Assembly (NCBI RefSeq): GCF_002911665.1
Contig: NZ_MTBP01000001.1
Coordinates: 2,518,139 to 2,582,138, forward strand
DNA from: Actinomadura rubteroloni
Lineage (GTDB): Bacteria > Actinomycetota > Actinomycetes > Streptosporangiales > Streptosporangiaceae
Reading direction: 5' to 3'
Length of the DNA: 64,000 nucleotides
Position 1 is the first letter of the stretch, and each line of letters opens with the position of its first letter. Made by a program: the position numbers and the translations under genes. The notes beneath the pieces were generated by a model. That model was not told the DNA's origin. It saw only the letters and a list, made by a program, of their open reading frames with translations, and searched no databases. This document shows positions 10,154-19,415 of the stretch, one piece after another.

Positions 10154-11407
10154 ATGACGGACCGCGAGGACTTCGAGCGCGCCGGGCGGCGGGCGAAGGA
10201 CGCGGCGGCGGAGCTGGCGCCGCTGACCCGCGCGGTGAAGGACGCCGCGCTGCACGCCGTCGCCGACGCGCTGGAGGCCGCGACCGCCGAGATCGTCAAG
10301 GCCAACGCCGAGGACGTCACGCGGGCGCGCGCGGCGGGCACCGCCGAGGCGATGATCGACCGGCTGAGCCTCACGCCGGAGCGGATCGCGGCGATCGCCG
10401 AGGCCGTGCGGTCGGTCGCGGCGTTGCCCGACCCGGTCGGCGAGACGGTCCGGGGGAGCGTCCTGCCGAACGGGCTGGACCTGCGGCAGGTCCGGGTGCC
10501 GCTCGGCGTCGTCGGGATCATCTACGAGGGCCGTCCGAACGTCACGGTGGACGCCGCCGCGCTCTGCCTGAAGAGCGGGAACGCGGCGCTGCTGCGCGGC
10601 TCGTCGTCGGCCCACACGTCCAACTCGGTGCTGGTCGACGTCATGCGGCGGGCGCTGGCGGGGACGCCCGTCCCGGCGGACGCGGTCCAGCTCGTCCCCG
10701 GCACGAGCCGCGAGTCGGTCAAGCACCTCATGCGGGCGCGCGGCCTGGTGGACGTGCTGATCCCGCGCGGCGGCGCGTCGCTGATCAACTCGGTGGTGGA
10801 GGAGTCGACGGTCCCGGTGATCGAGACCGGCGTCGGGAACTGCTCGGTGTACGTGGACGCCGCCGCCGACGTGGCGATGGCCGTGGAGATCCTGCTGAAC
10901 GCCAAGACGCAGCGTCCGTCGGTGTGCAACGCGGCCGAGACGCTGCTCGTCCACGCCGACGTCGCGGACGCGTTCCTGCCCGCGGCGCTCGCGGCGCTGG
11001 CGGAGAAGGGCGTGACCGTCCACGGCGACGAGCGCGTGCGCGCGTACGGGGACGCGGTCGTCCCGGCCACCGAGGACGACTGGGACACCGAGTACCTCTC
11101 GCTGGACATCGCGGCCCGCGTCGTGGACTCGCTGGACGACGCCGTCGCGCACATCCGCCGGCACGGCTCGGGCCACACCGAGGCGATCGTGACGGCGTCG
11201 CAGCCCGCCGCCCGGCGCTTCACCGCGCGGGTGGACGCGGCGGCCGTCATGGTCAACGCCTCGACCCGGTTCACCGACGGCGAGGAATTCGGGTTCGGCG
11301 CGGAGATCGGCATCTCGACGCAGAAGCTGCACGCGCGGGGGCCGATGGGGCTGCCGGAGCTGACGTCCACCAAGTACGTCGTGACGGGGGACGGGCAGGT
11401 CCGGTAG
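10154..11407 (+). CDS. proA: Gamma-glutamyl phosphate reductase
   Basis: This 417-residue NADPH-dependent reductase makes glutamate-5-semialdehyde from the ProB product. It has the aldehyde-dehydrogenase-like fold, with [14 protein letters not shown] near residue 118 and the catalytic cysteine in [15 protein letters not shown] near residue 257. Start ATG 10154 has GAAGGAG eight bases upstream. It is 34 bases after proB and almost certainly co-transcribed; the channelled ProB-ProA complex is established knowledge. Confidence 0.96.
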   Translation: MTDREDFERAGRRAKDAAAELAPLTRAVKDAALHAVADALEAATAEIVKANAEDVTRARAAGTAEAMIDRLSLTPERIAAIAEAVRSVAALPDPVGETVRGSVLPNGLDLRQVRVPLGVVGIIYEGRPNVTVDAAALCLKSGNAALLRGSSSAHTSNSVLVDVMRRALAGTPVPADAVQLVPGTSRESVKHLMRARGLVDVLIPRGGASLINSVVEESTVPVIETGVGNCSVYVDAAADVAMAVEILLNAKTQRPSVCNAAETLLVHADVADAFLPAALAALAEKGVTVHGDERVRAYGDAVVPATEDDWDTEYLSLDIAARVVDSLDDAVAHIRRHGSGHTEAIVTASQPAARRFTARVDAAAVMVNASTRFTDGEEFGFGAEIGISTQKLHARGPMGLPELTSTKYVVTGDGQVR

Positions 11408-11464
11408 CCGTCCTGTGACAAATCGGGTCTTGCTGTAACACTTCGGGTGTGGTCTGATCCGGGG

Positions 11465-13168
11465 GTGCGCCCTGCGATCAGCCGCCGCCGCGTCCTGCTC
11501 GGCGCGGGGCTGGCGTCCTCCGGACTCGTCCTGCCCGCCCGTCCCGCGTCCGCCGCGCTGCGCGGCCCGGCGGCCGGGACGACCCTCGACCGCACGCTGC
11601 TGCTCGGCTCCGGCCGGTTCCGGCGGATCGTCGCCGGTCCCGGCGAGCCGCATCTGCTCCGCCGGGACCTCGGCGGCGCCGCCGCCCGCGACCGCGCCGC
11701 CCGCCGCGCCGGGCTGGTGGCGTTCGGGCAGCTCACCGACGTCCACGTCATCGACGCGCAGTCCCCGGCGCGGGTGGAGTTCGCCGACCGGTTCAAGGAC
11801 CTGCTGTCCGTCCTGCCGGTCGAGGGCGCGTGGCGGCCCCAGGAGACGCTGACGACGCACGTCGCCGAGGCGATGGTCCGGGCGCTGAACCGGGTCGGGC
11901 GCGGCCCGGCGACCGGGCTGCCGCTCGCGTTCACGATCAACACCGGGGACGCGGCCGACAACGTCCAGTACAACGAGCTGCGCTGGATCATCGACCTGCT
12001 CGACGGCCGGACGATCCGCCCCGACTCCGGCGACCCCACCCGGTACGAGGGCGTGATGGACCGCGTCGTGTACGACGACCGGTTCTGGCACCCGGACGGC
12101 CCGCCGCCGGGCGGCCGCGCGGACGTCGCGCTCGCCTCCCACGGGTTTCCGCGCGTGCCCGGCCTGCTGGACGCGGCGCGCCGCCCGTTCCGCGCGACCG
12201 GGCTCGACTCGCCGTGGCTCGCGGTGTTCGGCAACCATGACGGGCTCGTCCAGGGCAACCTGCCGCCGAACCCGCTGGTCAGCGGGCTCGCGACCGGCGG
12301 GTTCAAGATCAACGCCCCGGCCGGCGGGGAGCAGGCGGCCCGGCTCGCCCGCGCGCTGACCGGCGCGGACCCTGGGGCGCTGCCGTCGCTCGGCGGGCTG
12401 CTGCGCCCGGTCACGCCGGACGCCCGGCGGCGGCTGCTGACGCGGGCCGAGGTCGTGCGGGAGCACTTCACGACATCCGGCGGGCCGCGCGGGCACGGGT
12501 TCACCGCCGCCAACCTCCGCGACGGGACGGCCCACTACGCCTTCGACCGGGGGATCGTGCGGGGGCTCGTCCTCGACACCGTCAACCCGAACGGCTACTC
12601 CGAGGGCTCGCTGGACGCCGCGCAGTTCGCCTGGCTCGAAGCCCAGCTCACGGCGGGCAGCTCCCGGTACCTGGACGGGTCGGGCAAGCGGGTCGGGCAT
12701 CGCGTCAAGGACAGGCTGTTCGTCCTGTTCAGCCACCACACCATCGCCACGCTGGACAACCCGCTCGGCGGCGGCCGGATCCTCGGCGACCAGGTGAAGG
12801 CGCTGCTGCTGCGGTTCCCGAACGTCGTCCTGTGGGTGAACGGCCACACCCACCGCAACGAGGTGCTCGCGCACCGGCGGCCCGGCGGCGGCGGGTTCTG
12901 GGAGGTCAACACGGCCTCGCACGTCGACTTCCCGCAGCAGAGCCGGATCGTGGAGATCGCCGACAACCGCGACGGGACGCTGTCGATCTTCGCGACCGTC
13001 CTGGATTCGGCCGCGCCCGACCTGTTCGGCGGACGCACCGGCGACCCGCTCCACCTGGCGTCCCTGTCCCGGCAGGTCGCGGGCAACGACTGGCAGGACG
13101 AGCCCGCCGCGCGCCGGGGTGCGGCCGAGGACCGGAACGTGGAACTGCTCGTCCCGGCCCCCTTCTAA
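11465..13168 (+). CDS. Tat-exported TIGR03767-type metallophosphoesterase
   Basis: This 567-residue secreted calcineurin-like phosphoesterase starts with a twin-arginine signal ([20 protein letters not shown]) ending at an ASA-type cleavage site. The metal motifs are in order: [29 protein letters not shown] and NGHTHRN, so a two-metal active site looks complete. It fits the actinobacterial TIGR03767 (PPA1498) family; the substrate is not known. Two in-frame GTG codons, 11447 and 11465, are possible starts. I prefer 11465, which puts MRPAISRRR at the N-terminus. It converges on the M48 peptidase gene with only 7 bases between the stops. Confidence 0.85.
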   Translation: MRPAISRRRVLLGAGLASSGLVLPARPASAALRGPAAGTTLDRTLLLGSGRFRRIVAGPGEPHLLRRDLGGAAARDRAARRAGLVAFGQLTDVHVIDAQSPARVEFADRFKDLLSVLPVEGAWRPQETLTTHVAEAMVRALNRVGRGPATGLPLAFTINTGDAADNVQYNELRWIIDLLDGRTIRPDSGDPTRYEGVMDRVVYDDRFWHPDGPPPGGRADVALASHGFPRVPGLLDAARRPFRATGLDSPWLAVFGNHDGLVQGNLPPNPLVSGLATGGFKINAPAGGEQAARLARALTGADPGALPSLGGLLRPVTPDARRRLLTRAEVVREHFTTSGGPRGHGFTAANLRDGTAHYAFDRGIVRGLVLDTVNPNGYSEGSLDAAQFAWLEAQLTAGSSRYLDGSGKRVGHRVKDRLFVLFSHHTIATLDNPLGGGRILGDQVKALLLRFPNVVLWVNGHTHRNEVLAHRRPGGGGFWEVNTASHVDFPQQSRIVEIADNRDGTLSIFATVLDSAAPDLFGGRTGDPLHLASLSRQVAGNDWQDEPAARRGAAEDRNVELLVPAPF

Positions 13169-13175
13169 CCGCCCG

Positions 13176-14207
13176 TCAGTTCTGCGCGGACGTGTCCCCG
13201 CCGCGCCGCGCCAGCTTGTCGAACAGGCCGCCCGCCGCGCCGGCCGCCGCGTCCGCGACGTCCTTCACCTTCCCGACGAACGGGTCGGCGCTGCGCTCCC
13301 ACGAGTCCTTGTACGACCGCGCCGCGTTCTTCACCTCGTCGGTGACCTTGGCGTTCGCGTCGTCCGCGCGGCGCGGGTAGTCGCCCGCGAGGATCCGCAG
13401 GTACTCGCCGTCGGACGCCCACCGGTCGATCTCGGCGAGCCGGACGACCGCGAACGGGTGCGACTGGCCGAGCAGGTTCAGGAACTTCAGCATCCCGTCC
13501 CGGACGTCGCCCGCCTGGTCGTACTCGCGCGCCTGCTGGAGGAACGCGTCGGTGTTCATGTCCGCCAGCCGCGTCCCGCCCGCCATCTTCATCAGCGCCC
13601 GCTTCACCGCCGCCGGGTCCTGGCCGGTCAGCAGGCCCGCGCGGTCGCACGACAGCTCGGACTTGCGGTGCCACTCGCGCAGGCCCATGAGGATCGCCGC
13701 GATCCCGAGGTTGCCGAGCGGCAGCCACGCCAGCCGCGACCCGAGCCGCGTCAGGATCATCATCATCGTCTGGTACACCGAGTGGCCGGACAGGATGTGC
13801 CCGACCTCGTGCCCGATGACGAACCGCAGCTCCTCGTCGTCGTGCAGGTCCAGCAGGCCCGTCGTGACCACGATGAACGGGTGGTCCGCGCCGATCGCGT
13901 AGGCGTTCGCCGCCGGGTTCTGCTCGACGTACACCTCCGGGACCTCGGGCATGTCCAGGATGTACGCGGCGTCCCGCACCATGTCGTACAGGTTGTGGAA
14001 CTGGTTCTCGCTCGCCCGCACCGAACTGGCGAGGAACGTCAGCCGGATCGCCCGCTCGTTGAACAGCCCCGAGAGCCGCCGCAGGACGACGTCGAAGCCG
14101 GTCAGGGAGCGCAGCGCGACCAGGGCCGAGCGGTCCGCAGGGTGTTCGTAGGCGCGGGAGCTGATCCCGGGAAAGCGCGTGCGCGCACGGTCCGGTGTGT
14201 TCGTCAT
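13176..14207 (-). CDS. M48-family zinc metallopeptidase
   Basis: The 343-residue product has the HExxH zinc motif as [14 protein letters not shown] (near residue 135) and a third ligand in [12 protein letters not shown], typical of M48 (HtpX/Ste24-like) peptidases. Unlike HtpX it has few clear membrane helices; the segment around [15 protein letters not shown] between the two motifs is hydrophobic. The C-terminal 100 residues are charged and Ala-rich and may be a membrane- or wall-associating tail. I chose ATG 14207 (MTNTPDR); the ATG at 14216 is an alternative and neither has a strong ribosome site. It sits divergent from nadD with about 115 bases between them. The substrate is unknown. Confidence 0.85.
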   Translation of the reverse strand: MTNTPDRARTRFPGISSRAYEHPADRSALVALRSLTGFDVVLRRLSGLFNERAIRLTFLASSVRASENQFHNLYDMVRDAAYILDMPEVPEVYVEQNPAANAYAIGADHPFIVVTTGLLDLHDDEELRFVIGHEVGHILSGHSVYQTMMMILTRLGSRLAWLPLGNLGIAAILMGLREWHRKSELSCDRAGLLTGQDPAAVKRALMKMAGGTRLADMNTDAFLQQAREYDQAGDVRDGMLKFLNLLGQSHPFAVVRLAEIDRWASDGEYLRILAGDYPRRADDANAKVTDEVKNAARSYKDSWERSADPFVGKVKDVADAAAGAAGGLFDKLARRGGDTSAQN

Positions 14208-14322
14208 GTCCGGCATGCTACGTCCGACGACCGGAACGTCCCGCGAGTTCCCCGGTTCCCGGGAATTGGGTCCCTGCGGGGCGGAAGATCGTCCCGGTTT
14301 CGGGACGACTATTCTCGTCGGC

Positions 14323-14925
14323 ATGACGCAAAAGCGGCGGCTGGGGATCATGGGCGGGACGTTCGATCCCATCCACCACGGCCACCTCGTCGCGGCCAGC
14401 GAGGTCGCGCACGTGTTCGCGCTGGACGAGGTCGTGTTCGTGCCGACCGGGGTGTCCGCCCACAAGGGCCACACGAACGTCACCCCCGCCGAGGACCGCT
14501 ACCTCATGGCCGTGATCGCCACCGCGTCCAATCCCCGCTTCTCGGTCAGCCGGATCGACATCGACCGTCCCGGCGCGACCTACACCGTCGACACCCTCCG
14601 CGACATGCGCGCCCTCCACGGCCCCGACACCGACCTGTTCTTCATCACCGGCGCGGACGCCCTGGAGAAGATGCTGACCTGGCACGACAGCGAAGAACTG
14701 TTCGGGCTCGCCCACTTCGTCGGCGTCACCCGTCCCGGCCACCGGCTCGCCGACCCCGGCCTGCCGTCGGGCCGCGTCAGCCTCATGGAGGTGCCGGCGC
14801 TCGCGATCTCGTCCACCGAGTGCCGCGACCGCGTCCAGGACGGCGAACCGATCTGGTACCTCGTTCCGGACGGGATCGTCCAGTACATCAACAAACGCTC
14901 CCTCTACCGGCCCGACGGCGGCTGA
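14323..14925 (+). CDS. nadD: Nicotinate-nucleotide adenylyltransferase
   Basis: This 200-residue enzyme makes deamido-NAD from nicotinate mononucleotide and ATP. The nucleotidyltransferase signature [12 protein letters not shown] is at residues 11-22 and the ISSTECR motif (ISxTxxR) near residue 165. The frame is open upstream to 14179, but ATG 14323 gives the family's normal N-terminus [15 protein letters not shown]. It leads a short unit with rsfS and a histidine phosphatase. The LytR-CpsA-Psr gene often found between nadD and rsfS in other actinomycetes is absent here. Confidence 0.95.
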   Translation: MTQKRRLGIMGGTFDPIHHGHLVAASEVAHVFALDEVVFVPTGVSAHKGHTNVTPAEDRYLMAVIATASNPRFSVSRIDIDRPGATYTVDTLRDMRALHGPDTDLFFITGADALEKMLTWHDSEELFGLAHFVGVTRPGHRLADPGLPSGRVSLMEVPALAISSTECRDRVQDGEPIWYLVPDGIVQYINKRSLYRPDGG

Positions 14926-15086
14926 ACAGGAAAGACGGAACGGGGACGCCGGATCCCGCCTACCCTGGAAGGGGCATGACCGGAGCCGGACGGACCATCC
15001 GGAACCGGTGGACAAGGGTCATTTCGGGGCCGCCATGAGAGGCTGTCCCGGAACCGACCCCCGACAGGGAGGATCGCGAGCGCATC

Positions 15087-15488
15087 GTGACCGCATCCGA
15101 CAGGGCCGCGCAGCTCATCCGTACCGCCGCCGAAGCGGCGGGGGACAAGCTGGCCGACGACATCCTTGCCTACGACGTGAGCGAGCAGCTCGTCATCACC
15201 GACGCGTTCCTGCTCTGCTCGGCCGCCAACGACCGCCAGGTCCGCGCCATCGTCGACGAGATCGAGAAGCGCCTGCGCGACGAGACCGGGGCCAAGCCCG
15301 TCCGCCGCGAGGGCGAACGCGAGGGCCGCTGGATCCTCCTCGACTACGTGGACGTGATCGTCCACGTCCAGCACCAGGAGGACCGCGTGTACTACGCCCT
15401 CGAACGGCTCTGGAAGGACTGCCCGCTCATCGAGCTGCCCGAGGGCGTCAACACCCACCGCGCCCCCGTCGGGAGCGCCGGTGACTGA
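15087..15488 (+). CDS. rsfS: Ribosome silencing factor RsfS
   Basis: The 133-residue protein belongs to the RsfS/Iojap family, which binds L14 and blocks subunit joining when nutrients are low. Family blocks visible are KLADDILAYDVSEQLVITDAF, here DAFLLCSA and RWILLDYVDVIVHV. Start GTG 15087 is preceded by GGGAGG at 15067-15072. Its last 8 bases overlap the next gene's start at 15481, so the two are likely translationally coupled. Confidence 0.95.
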   Translation: MTASDRAAQLIRTAAEAAGDKLADDILAYDVSEQLVITDAFLLCSAANDRQVRAIVDEIEKRLRDETGAKPVRREGEREGRWILLDYVDVIVHVQHQEDRVYYALERLWKDCPLIELPEGVNTHRAPVGSAGD

Positions 15489-16134
15489 GACCCGCACCCC
15501 CGGCAAGCGCCGCCTCGTCCTGTGGCGCCACGGCCAGACGGCCTGGAACCTGGAGAACCGCTTCCAGGGCAAGACCGACGTCCCCCTCGACGACACCGGC
15601 CGCTCCCAGGCCCGCCGCGCCGCCGCCCTCCTCACCGCCCTGCGGCCCACCGCGCTCCTCGCCTCCCCGCTCCAGCGCGCCGCCGACACCGCGCAGGCCC
15701 TCGCCGACCTCACCGGCCTGCCCGTCCGGCACGACCGCGACCTCATCGAACGCGACGGCGGCGTCTGGGAAGGCCTCACAGGCGCCGAGATCCGCGAACG
15801 CTACCCCGCCGAGCAGGCCGTCTGGCAGCCGCCCGGCGGCGAGACCAGCGCCCAGGTCGCCAAACGCGTCGGCACCGCCCTCGACCGCGCCCTCGACGAC
15901 CTGCCGCCCGCCGGCGTCCTCGTCGTCGCCTCCCACGGCGCCGCCCTCCGCCTCGGCCTCTGCCACCTCCTCGGCCTCCCCGAAGAGACCTGGGAACGCC
16001 TCGGCGGGCTCTCCAACTGCTGCTGGTCCGTCCTGTCCGAACGCCGCGACGGCGGCTTCCGCCTCACCGAGCACAACGCCGGAACGCTGCCCGAACCCGT
16101 CCTCGGCGACGACGGCCCCGCCGTCGGCCGCTGA
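15481..16134 (+). CDS. Histidine phosphatase (phosphoglycerate mutase-like)
   Basis: This 217-residue protein has the histidine-phosphatase superfamily motif LVLWRHGQTAWN with the phospho-accepting His near residue 16, the second His in ASHGAALR near 150, and the conserved acid region RDLIERDGGVWEGL. Members dephosphorylate small molecules or act as phosphoglycerate mutases; in this position after rsfS actinobacteria usually carry a phosphatase of uncertain substrate. The GTG start at 15481 overlaps rsfS by 8 bases. Confidence 0.9.
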   Translation: MTETRTPGKRRLVLWRHGQTAWNLENRFQGKTDVPLDDTGRSQARRAAALLTALRPTALLASPLQRAADTAQALADLTGLPVRHDRDLIERDGGVWEGLTGAEIRERYPAEQAVWQPPGGETSAQVAKRVGTALDRALDDLPPAGVLVVASHGAALRLGLCHLLGLPEETWERLGGLSNCCWSVLSERRDGGFRLTEHNAGTLPEPVLGDDGPAVGR

Positions 16135-16156
16135 CCGTCCGCCCCGCGACAACCGA

Positions 16157-16186
16157 TTCGACCCCCATCGCCACCTCGGCTAAACT
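16157..16186 (+). promoter_or_regulatory. Likely promoter of the first tRNA-Ala gene
   Basis: TTCGAC at 16157-16162 and TAAACT at 16181-16186 are separated by 18 bases, with the -10 box 38 bases before the mature tRNA. This is a reasonable housekeeping sigma-factor promoter, judged by eye. Confidence 0.45.
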
Positions 16187-16224
16187 GGCCACGCGCTACG
16201 GGATGAACGTCCACGTAGCCGCAC

Positions 16225-16297
16225 GGGGCTATGGCGCAGTTGGTAGCGCGCCTCCATGGCATGGAGGAGGTCTGGGGTTCGAATCCCCATAGCTCCA
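16225..16297 (+). tRNA. tRNA-Ala (anticodon GGC)
   Basis: A full 73-base cloverleaf: acceptor GGGGCTA/TAGCTCC, D stem GCGC/GCGC, anticodon stem CCTCC/GGAGG with loop ATGGCAT (anticodon GGC), T stem TGGGG/CCCCA with loop TTCGAAT and discriminator A. The G3:U70 wobble pair, the alanine identity element, is present. CCA is not encoded. A second identical copy lies at 30317. Confidence 0.98.
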
Positions 16298-16411
16298 CGA
16301 GTCGGGCCACCGTGGTCGGCGCTTCGCGCCTTCCCCGGTGGCCCGCAGTGTTTTCCGGGGGGACGACCCCCCGAACCCCCCGATGTGGGGGCTCCGCCCC
16401 CACGCCCCCTC
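16298..16411 (+). repeat. Structured three-hairpin repeat after tRNA-Ala, copy 1
   Basis: Directly after the tRNA is a compound hairpin: outer arms GGGCCACCG/CGGTGGCCC, conserved inner-loop strands TGGTC and TTCCC, and an apical stem GGCGC/GCGCC with a TTC loop. Two more hairpins follow, CGGGGGG/CCCCCCG and GTGGGGG/CCCCCAC. Bases 16341-16411 (71 bp) are identical to 30437-30507, while the outer stems differ by paired changes. It may terminate the tRNA transcript or be a dispersed repeat family. Confidence 0.8.
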
Positions 16412-16487
16412 ATTGGTGAGCCGACTCCGGAACTCCTTCTTCGGCTCGGCTGGGAATAAGGTCGATGCCGGGAAGGTATTTTGATCG

Positions 16488-16733
16488 GTGACGGAGACCA
16501 GTGGTTACATTATTCTCCCTCTGTTCGGCTTGATCGCCATCGGTCTCGGTGCGGCATGGCTGAAGTGGTCCCTTCGCTACATCGGGTGGATGAAAGGTTA
16601 CGCGGGTCCCGACAGGGACCTGCGGTTGCAGGAATATGAGCCGCTGCGCCGCTCGGGCTACTTTCCCATAGCGGCTGGTATCATTTGTTTCATATCGACT
16701 GTCGTTTGGCTTATCAAGGCGTTGGTCAGGTGA
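16488..16733 (+). CDS. Small two-helix membrane protein
   Basis: This 81-residue product has two hydrophobic segments (IILPLFGLIAIGLGAAW and YFPIAAGIICFISTVVWLI) separated by a charged, Tyr-rich loop. I do not recognise a family. Start GTG 16488. The next gene starts at 16730 within this stop codon (GTGA overlap), which argues that both are real and translated together. Base composition is less GC-rich than the housekeeping block, suggesting recent acquisition next to the tRNA. Confidence 0.55.
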   Translation: MTETSGYIILPLFGLIAIGLGAAWLKWSLRYIGWMKGYAGPDRDLRLQEYEPLRRSGYFPIAAGIICFISTVVWLIKALVR

Positions 16734-17029
16734 CGTGGGACAGGATCTTGTCGTTCGGCGATGGCTCGGCGAGGAAGTCCTCGCCACCGGAGTTTATTGA
16801 TTTTTTGCTGACGTTCGTTCTTTCGCCTGTCATGCTGGCAATCGGCCTGGTCGTCCTGTTCAATGTCAACGGTGTGATAACCCGGTGGGCGCAGTCTCCC
16901 GAGGTGCCGGAGAAGTTGCGGCGGCTCCCCCCGTGGCGCGACAGGGATCTCGTACGGCAGCGGAGAATCACGGCTCGTATGGTCGGGTCCATGTTCGTCC
17001 TCGCCGGGGTGTTGGGACGATCGGTGTAA
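16730..17029 (+). CDS. Small membrane protein coupled to the preceding gene
   Basis: The 99-residue product has one strong hydrophobic segment (FIDFLLTFVLSPVMLAIGLVV) followed by a basic, Arg-rich cytoplasmic-type region and a second weaker hydrophobic stretch near the end (MVGSMFVLAGVLG). No family is recognised. The GTG at 16730 overlaps the upstream stop by four bases. The 188 bases that follow hold no convincing gene. Confidence 0.5.
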   Translation: MTWDRILSFGDGSARKSSPPEFIDFLLTFVLSPVMLAIGLVVLFNVNGVITRWAQSPEVPEKLRRLPPWRDRDLVRQRRITARMVGSMFVLAGVLGRSV

Positions 17030-17217
17030 TCCAGCGATGCATTGGCCTCCTTTTTCACTAGCCGGTCGGATCTGGAATCATTGGCGACCCTGTCGCGGTC
17101 CCCGTGGCGCTCGGTCTGATCGGAGCTGGGCTGCGCAGTCTCCAACCGACTCTCACGCAGAACCGGCGTGCGGTGGCGAGGCGGTGTTTCCAAATGCTTA
17201 ATCATATATATTGTCAA

Positions 17218-18024
17218 ATGACAATCGAAGCTCCTGATGGAGAAAATACCGCCGCAGGGCTTTCGAGCTGGTTCGCCGAAGTCCTATCGGCCTTTGCTCG
17301 AAGTGGGGAAGCCGAGGGAGGGGCCGGCGAAGGAGCAGGGCGTACGGCGGCTATTTCGGTCAATGAAGGAAGACTACGCAGGTTTCATCGACTCGAGCAC
17401 GCTCGTGACGCCGTATTCGATGTGTTGGCCAGCGGTGAAACGGACGTGCTCCTGAGCACATCTGGTGCGGCTGAAGGTGAACGGGACACGCGCTTTGTAA
17501 CAGTCGAAGTTGGGCGCGAGAAGAAGTATGGTGAATTCTTTAGCCTCGATGCGACGCTAGGCGTAGCAGACTCATTCCTTGTTGACAAATCATACTGCTC
17601 GGCTCTTCGGAACATCCCTGTCGCCGTTTGTGAGCATGCCCGCGCCGTGTTTGGCAGTATCGGTGATCGCAATCTTCTGGGGATGACCTCTCTCGACTTT
17701 GCTCTCAGGCGTTCCAGGCGCGCATCCTTGAGTGAGGCGCGCAGATATCTGCGCGGCTACTCTTGGCTGACTATTTGCCCGCGCGAACTAGCACAAAAGT
17801 TTGACGATGTCGCGCTCCTGATAGAATCTGGAGCCTTTCGAGGCGTGCAACAAAATGCCGACGGCTCTCTCTTGCTTTGTGCTACATCGTCCATTGGTGA
17901 ATATGATGAGAACGCCATGGAAAGAGTGTTCACGGCCTTGTCTCCGATAATTGCACCCGGGAGCCCCCATTTTGATCCAGCTTATCCGGATCTCAAAGTT
18001 GTATACCGAGATGCTCATCGCTAG
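17218..18024 (+). CDS. Hypothetical protein, possibly an immunity-type protein
   Basis: A 268-residue soluble protein from ATG 17218 (MTIEAPDGENTAAG); the ATG at 17194 is an alternative. The C-terminal part, from about residue 175 (RRYLRGYSWLTICPRELA, then GAFRGVQQNADGSLLLCAT), faintly recalls DUF3396-like immunity proteins with their W-x-x-I-x-P and DG-hydrophobic pattern, but this is a weak impression. Codon use is clearly less GC-biased than in neighbours. There is no toxin gene beside it in this window segment. Confidence 0.5.
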   Translation: MTIEAPDGENTAAGLSSWFAEVLSAFARSGEAEGGAGEGAGRTAAISVNEGRLRRFHRLEHARDAVFDVLASGETDVLLSTSGAAEGERDTRFVTVEVGREKKYGEFFSLDATLGVADSFLVDKSYCSALRNIPVAVCEHARAVFGSIGDRNLLGMTSLDFALRRSRRASLSEARRYLRGYSWLTICPRELAQKFDDVALLIESGAFRGVQQNADGSLLLCATSSIGEYDENAMERVFTALSPIIAPGSPHFDPAYPDLKVVYRDAHR

Positions 18025-18192
18025 TGTCCGCGTGAATGAGGTTTCAAATGTTCGGGGCTGGTGCGGTCGAGATGGCCGGGGGCCGATGTGCAGGAATCGC
18101 GGCCGTGGGTCCGGCTCGCAGCGTGATCAATTCTCAAGAGCTGGTCGGAACCTCTAGGGCGGGCCAGGGCAGGTCAAGCGGGGTGAAGGAAC

Positions 18193-19302
18193 ATGGCTGA
18201 CGACTTGATGGCTCGTGCCGAGGCGCTCGAAGCGACGGATACGGACGGGGCCAGGCTCCTCTATCGGGAAGCGGTTCGGATAGGCATCCCGCAGGCCGCC
18301 TACCGCTATGGCGAGCTCCTGCTGGATCTGGAAGAATTCGATGAAGCGGAGCGTGTGCTGCGCGACGCTTTCAGTGGCGGCGATCTGTCTTGTGTTCACC
18401 CGTTGGCGGATGTGCTCGTTGAAACCGGCCGTGCTGATGAAGCCGTAGCGGCTCTGCGCCGTTCTTTTGGAGCGGGCGACGTCAGGTCGGCGCTGCATGC
18501 AGCGGTCATTCTTTCGGATGTCCTGGACGATCGGCGGGAAGCTGAATCCTGGTACCGGCGCGCTATCGATGCGGGAGATCATCGCGCCAAAAACGACTAC
18601 GCTTCTTTTCTCGCCGAAGATCCGGCGCGTTACGAGGAGGCCGAGCGGCTCTATCGCGATGCTATCGCGGATGGCGATGATCTCGCACTCGGCAACCTCG
18701 GCGGACTTGAACTCGATCGCGAAAACTTCACAGCTGCTGTGCGGCTATTGGCCCAGGCGCTTGAAGGCGGTAACCACAAGGTTCTGCTGCAGCTTGCCGA
18801 AGCCGAAGAGGGTATTGGGAATCTGGATCGAGCGGAAATTCATCTGGAGCAGGCCGTTGCGCATGAAATCCCTGGAGCGCGCCTGGCTCGAACGAACTTT
18901 CGGGCGGCCCATCGGCTCTCAAATACTGAAGAGATTGAGCGCGAATATCGGGCTGCACTGGCTGACGATGAGGAAGACGCTGCATTCTATTATGCGTTGT
19001 ATCTAGGTGACATCGGTCGAGTGGACGAGGCAATTCGATTGTATCTCCGTGCCATCGAGGAGGGCTCGGACTCTGCCCAGAACAACGTGGCGCTTCTCTA
19101 TGCTGATTGCGGCAAGTACGATAAGGCCGAACATTACTTCCGGCAGGCCATCCAGTTCGGTCAGCTCAATGCGGCGCTAAACTACGGAATGATGCTCAAA
19201 AGAGTGGGCGAGCATGCGAAATTGGCGGACGTGGTCGCTGAAGCCCGGGGGCTTGGCGCCACGTCGCAGCAGATCGCCGAGCTGCTCAAAGATGATTCTT
19301 GA
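18193..19302 (+). CDS. Tetratricopeptide/Sel1-like repeat protein
   Basis: This 369-residue protein is almost entirely short helical repeats of about 34-36 residues; examples are AAYRYGELLLDLEEFDEAER, RREAESWYRRAIDAGDHRA and KYDKAEHYFRQAIQFGQLN. Each has the small-residue and aromatic spacing of TPR/Sel1 repeats, so it is likely a protein-interaction scaffold. There is no signal peptide or membrane helix. Start ATG 18193 has GAAGGA six bases before it. Like the preceding three genes it is less GC-rich than the chromosome around it and may belong to the same acquired islet. Confidence 0.75.
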   Translation: MADDLMARAEALEATDTDGARLLYREAVRIGIPQAAYRYGELLLDLEEFDEAERVLRDAFSGGDLSCVHPLADVLVETGRADEAVAALRRSFGAGDVRSALHAAVILSDVLDDRREAESWYRRAIDAGDHRAKNDYASFLAEDPARYEEAERLYRDAIADGDDLALGNLGGLELDRENFTAAVRLLAQALEGGNHKVLLQLAEAEEGIGNLDRAEIHLEQAVAHEIPGARLARTNFRAAHRLSNTEEIEREYRAALADDEEDAAFYYALYLGDIGRVDEAIRLYLRAIEEGSDSAQNNVALLYADCGKYDKAEHYFRQAIQFGQLNAALNYGMMLKRVGEHAKLADVVAEARGLGATSQQIAELLKDDS

Positions 19303-19415
19303 TGGCGTCAGCGCACTGATGTAGCGGCGCCGCACCACGCCGCCGTTCATGTGCGGCATAGGGGGTCGCCGGGGTGGGTTGAAGGCGCGCCGGGGCGGGG
19401 CGGGATGCTTGGGGG

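Noticed and set aside
16180..16413. Antisense frames over the tRNA-Ala genes reading GIRTPDLLHAMEARYQL (also at 30321-30869)
   Set aside because: This peptide is the antisense translation of a tRNA and its repeat; it is a well-known false gene pattern.
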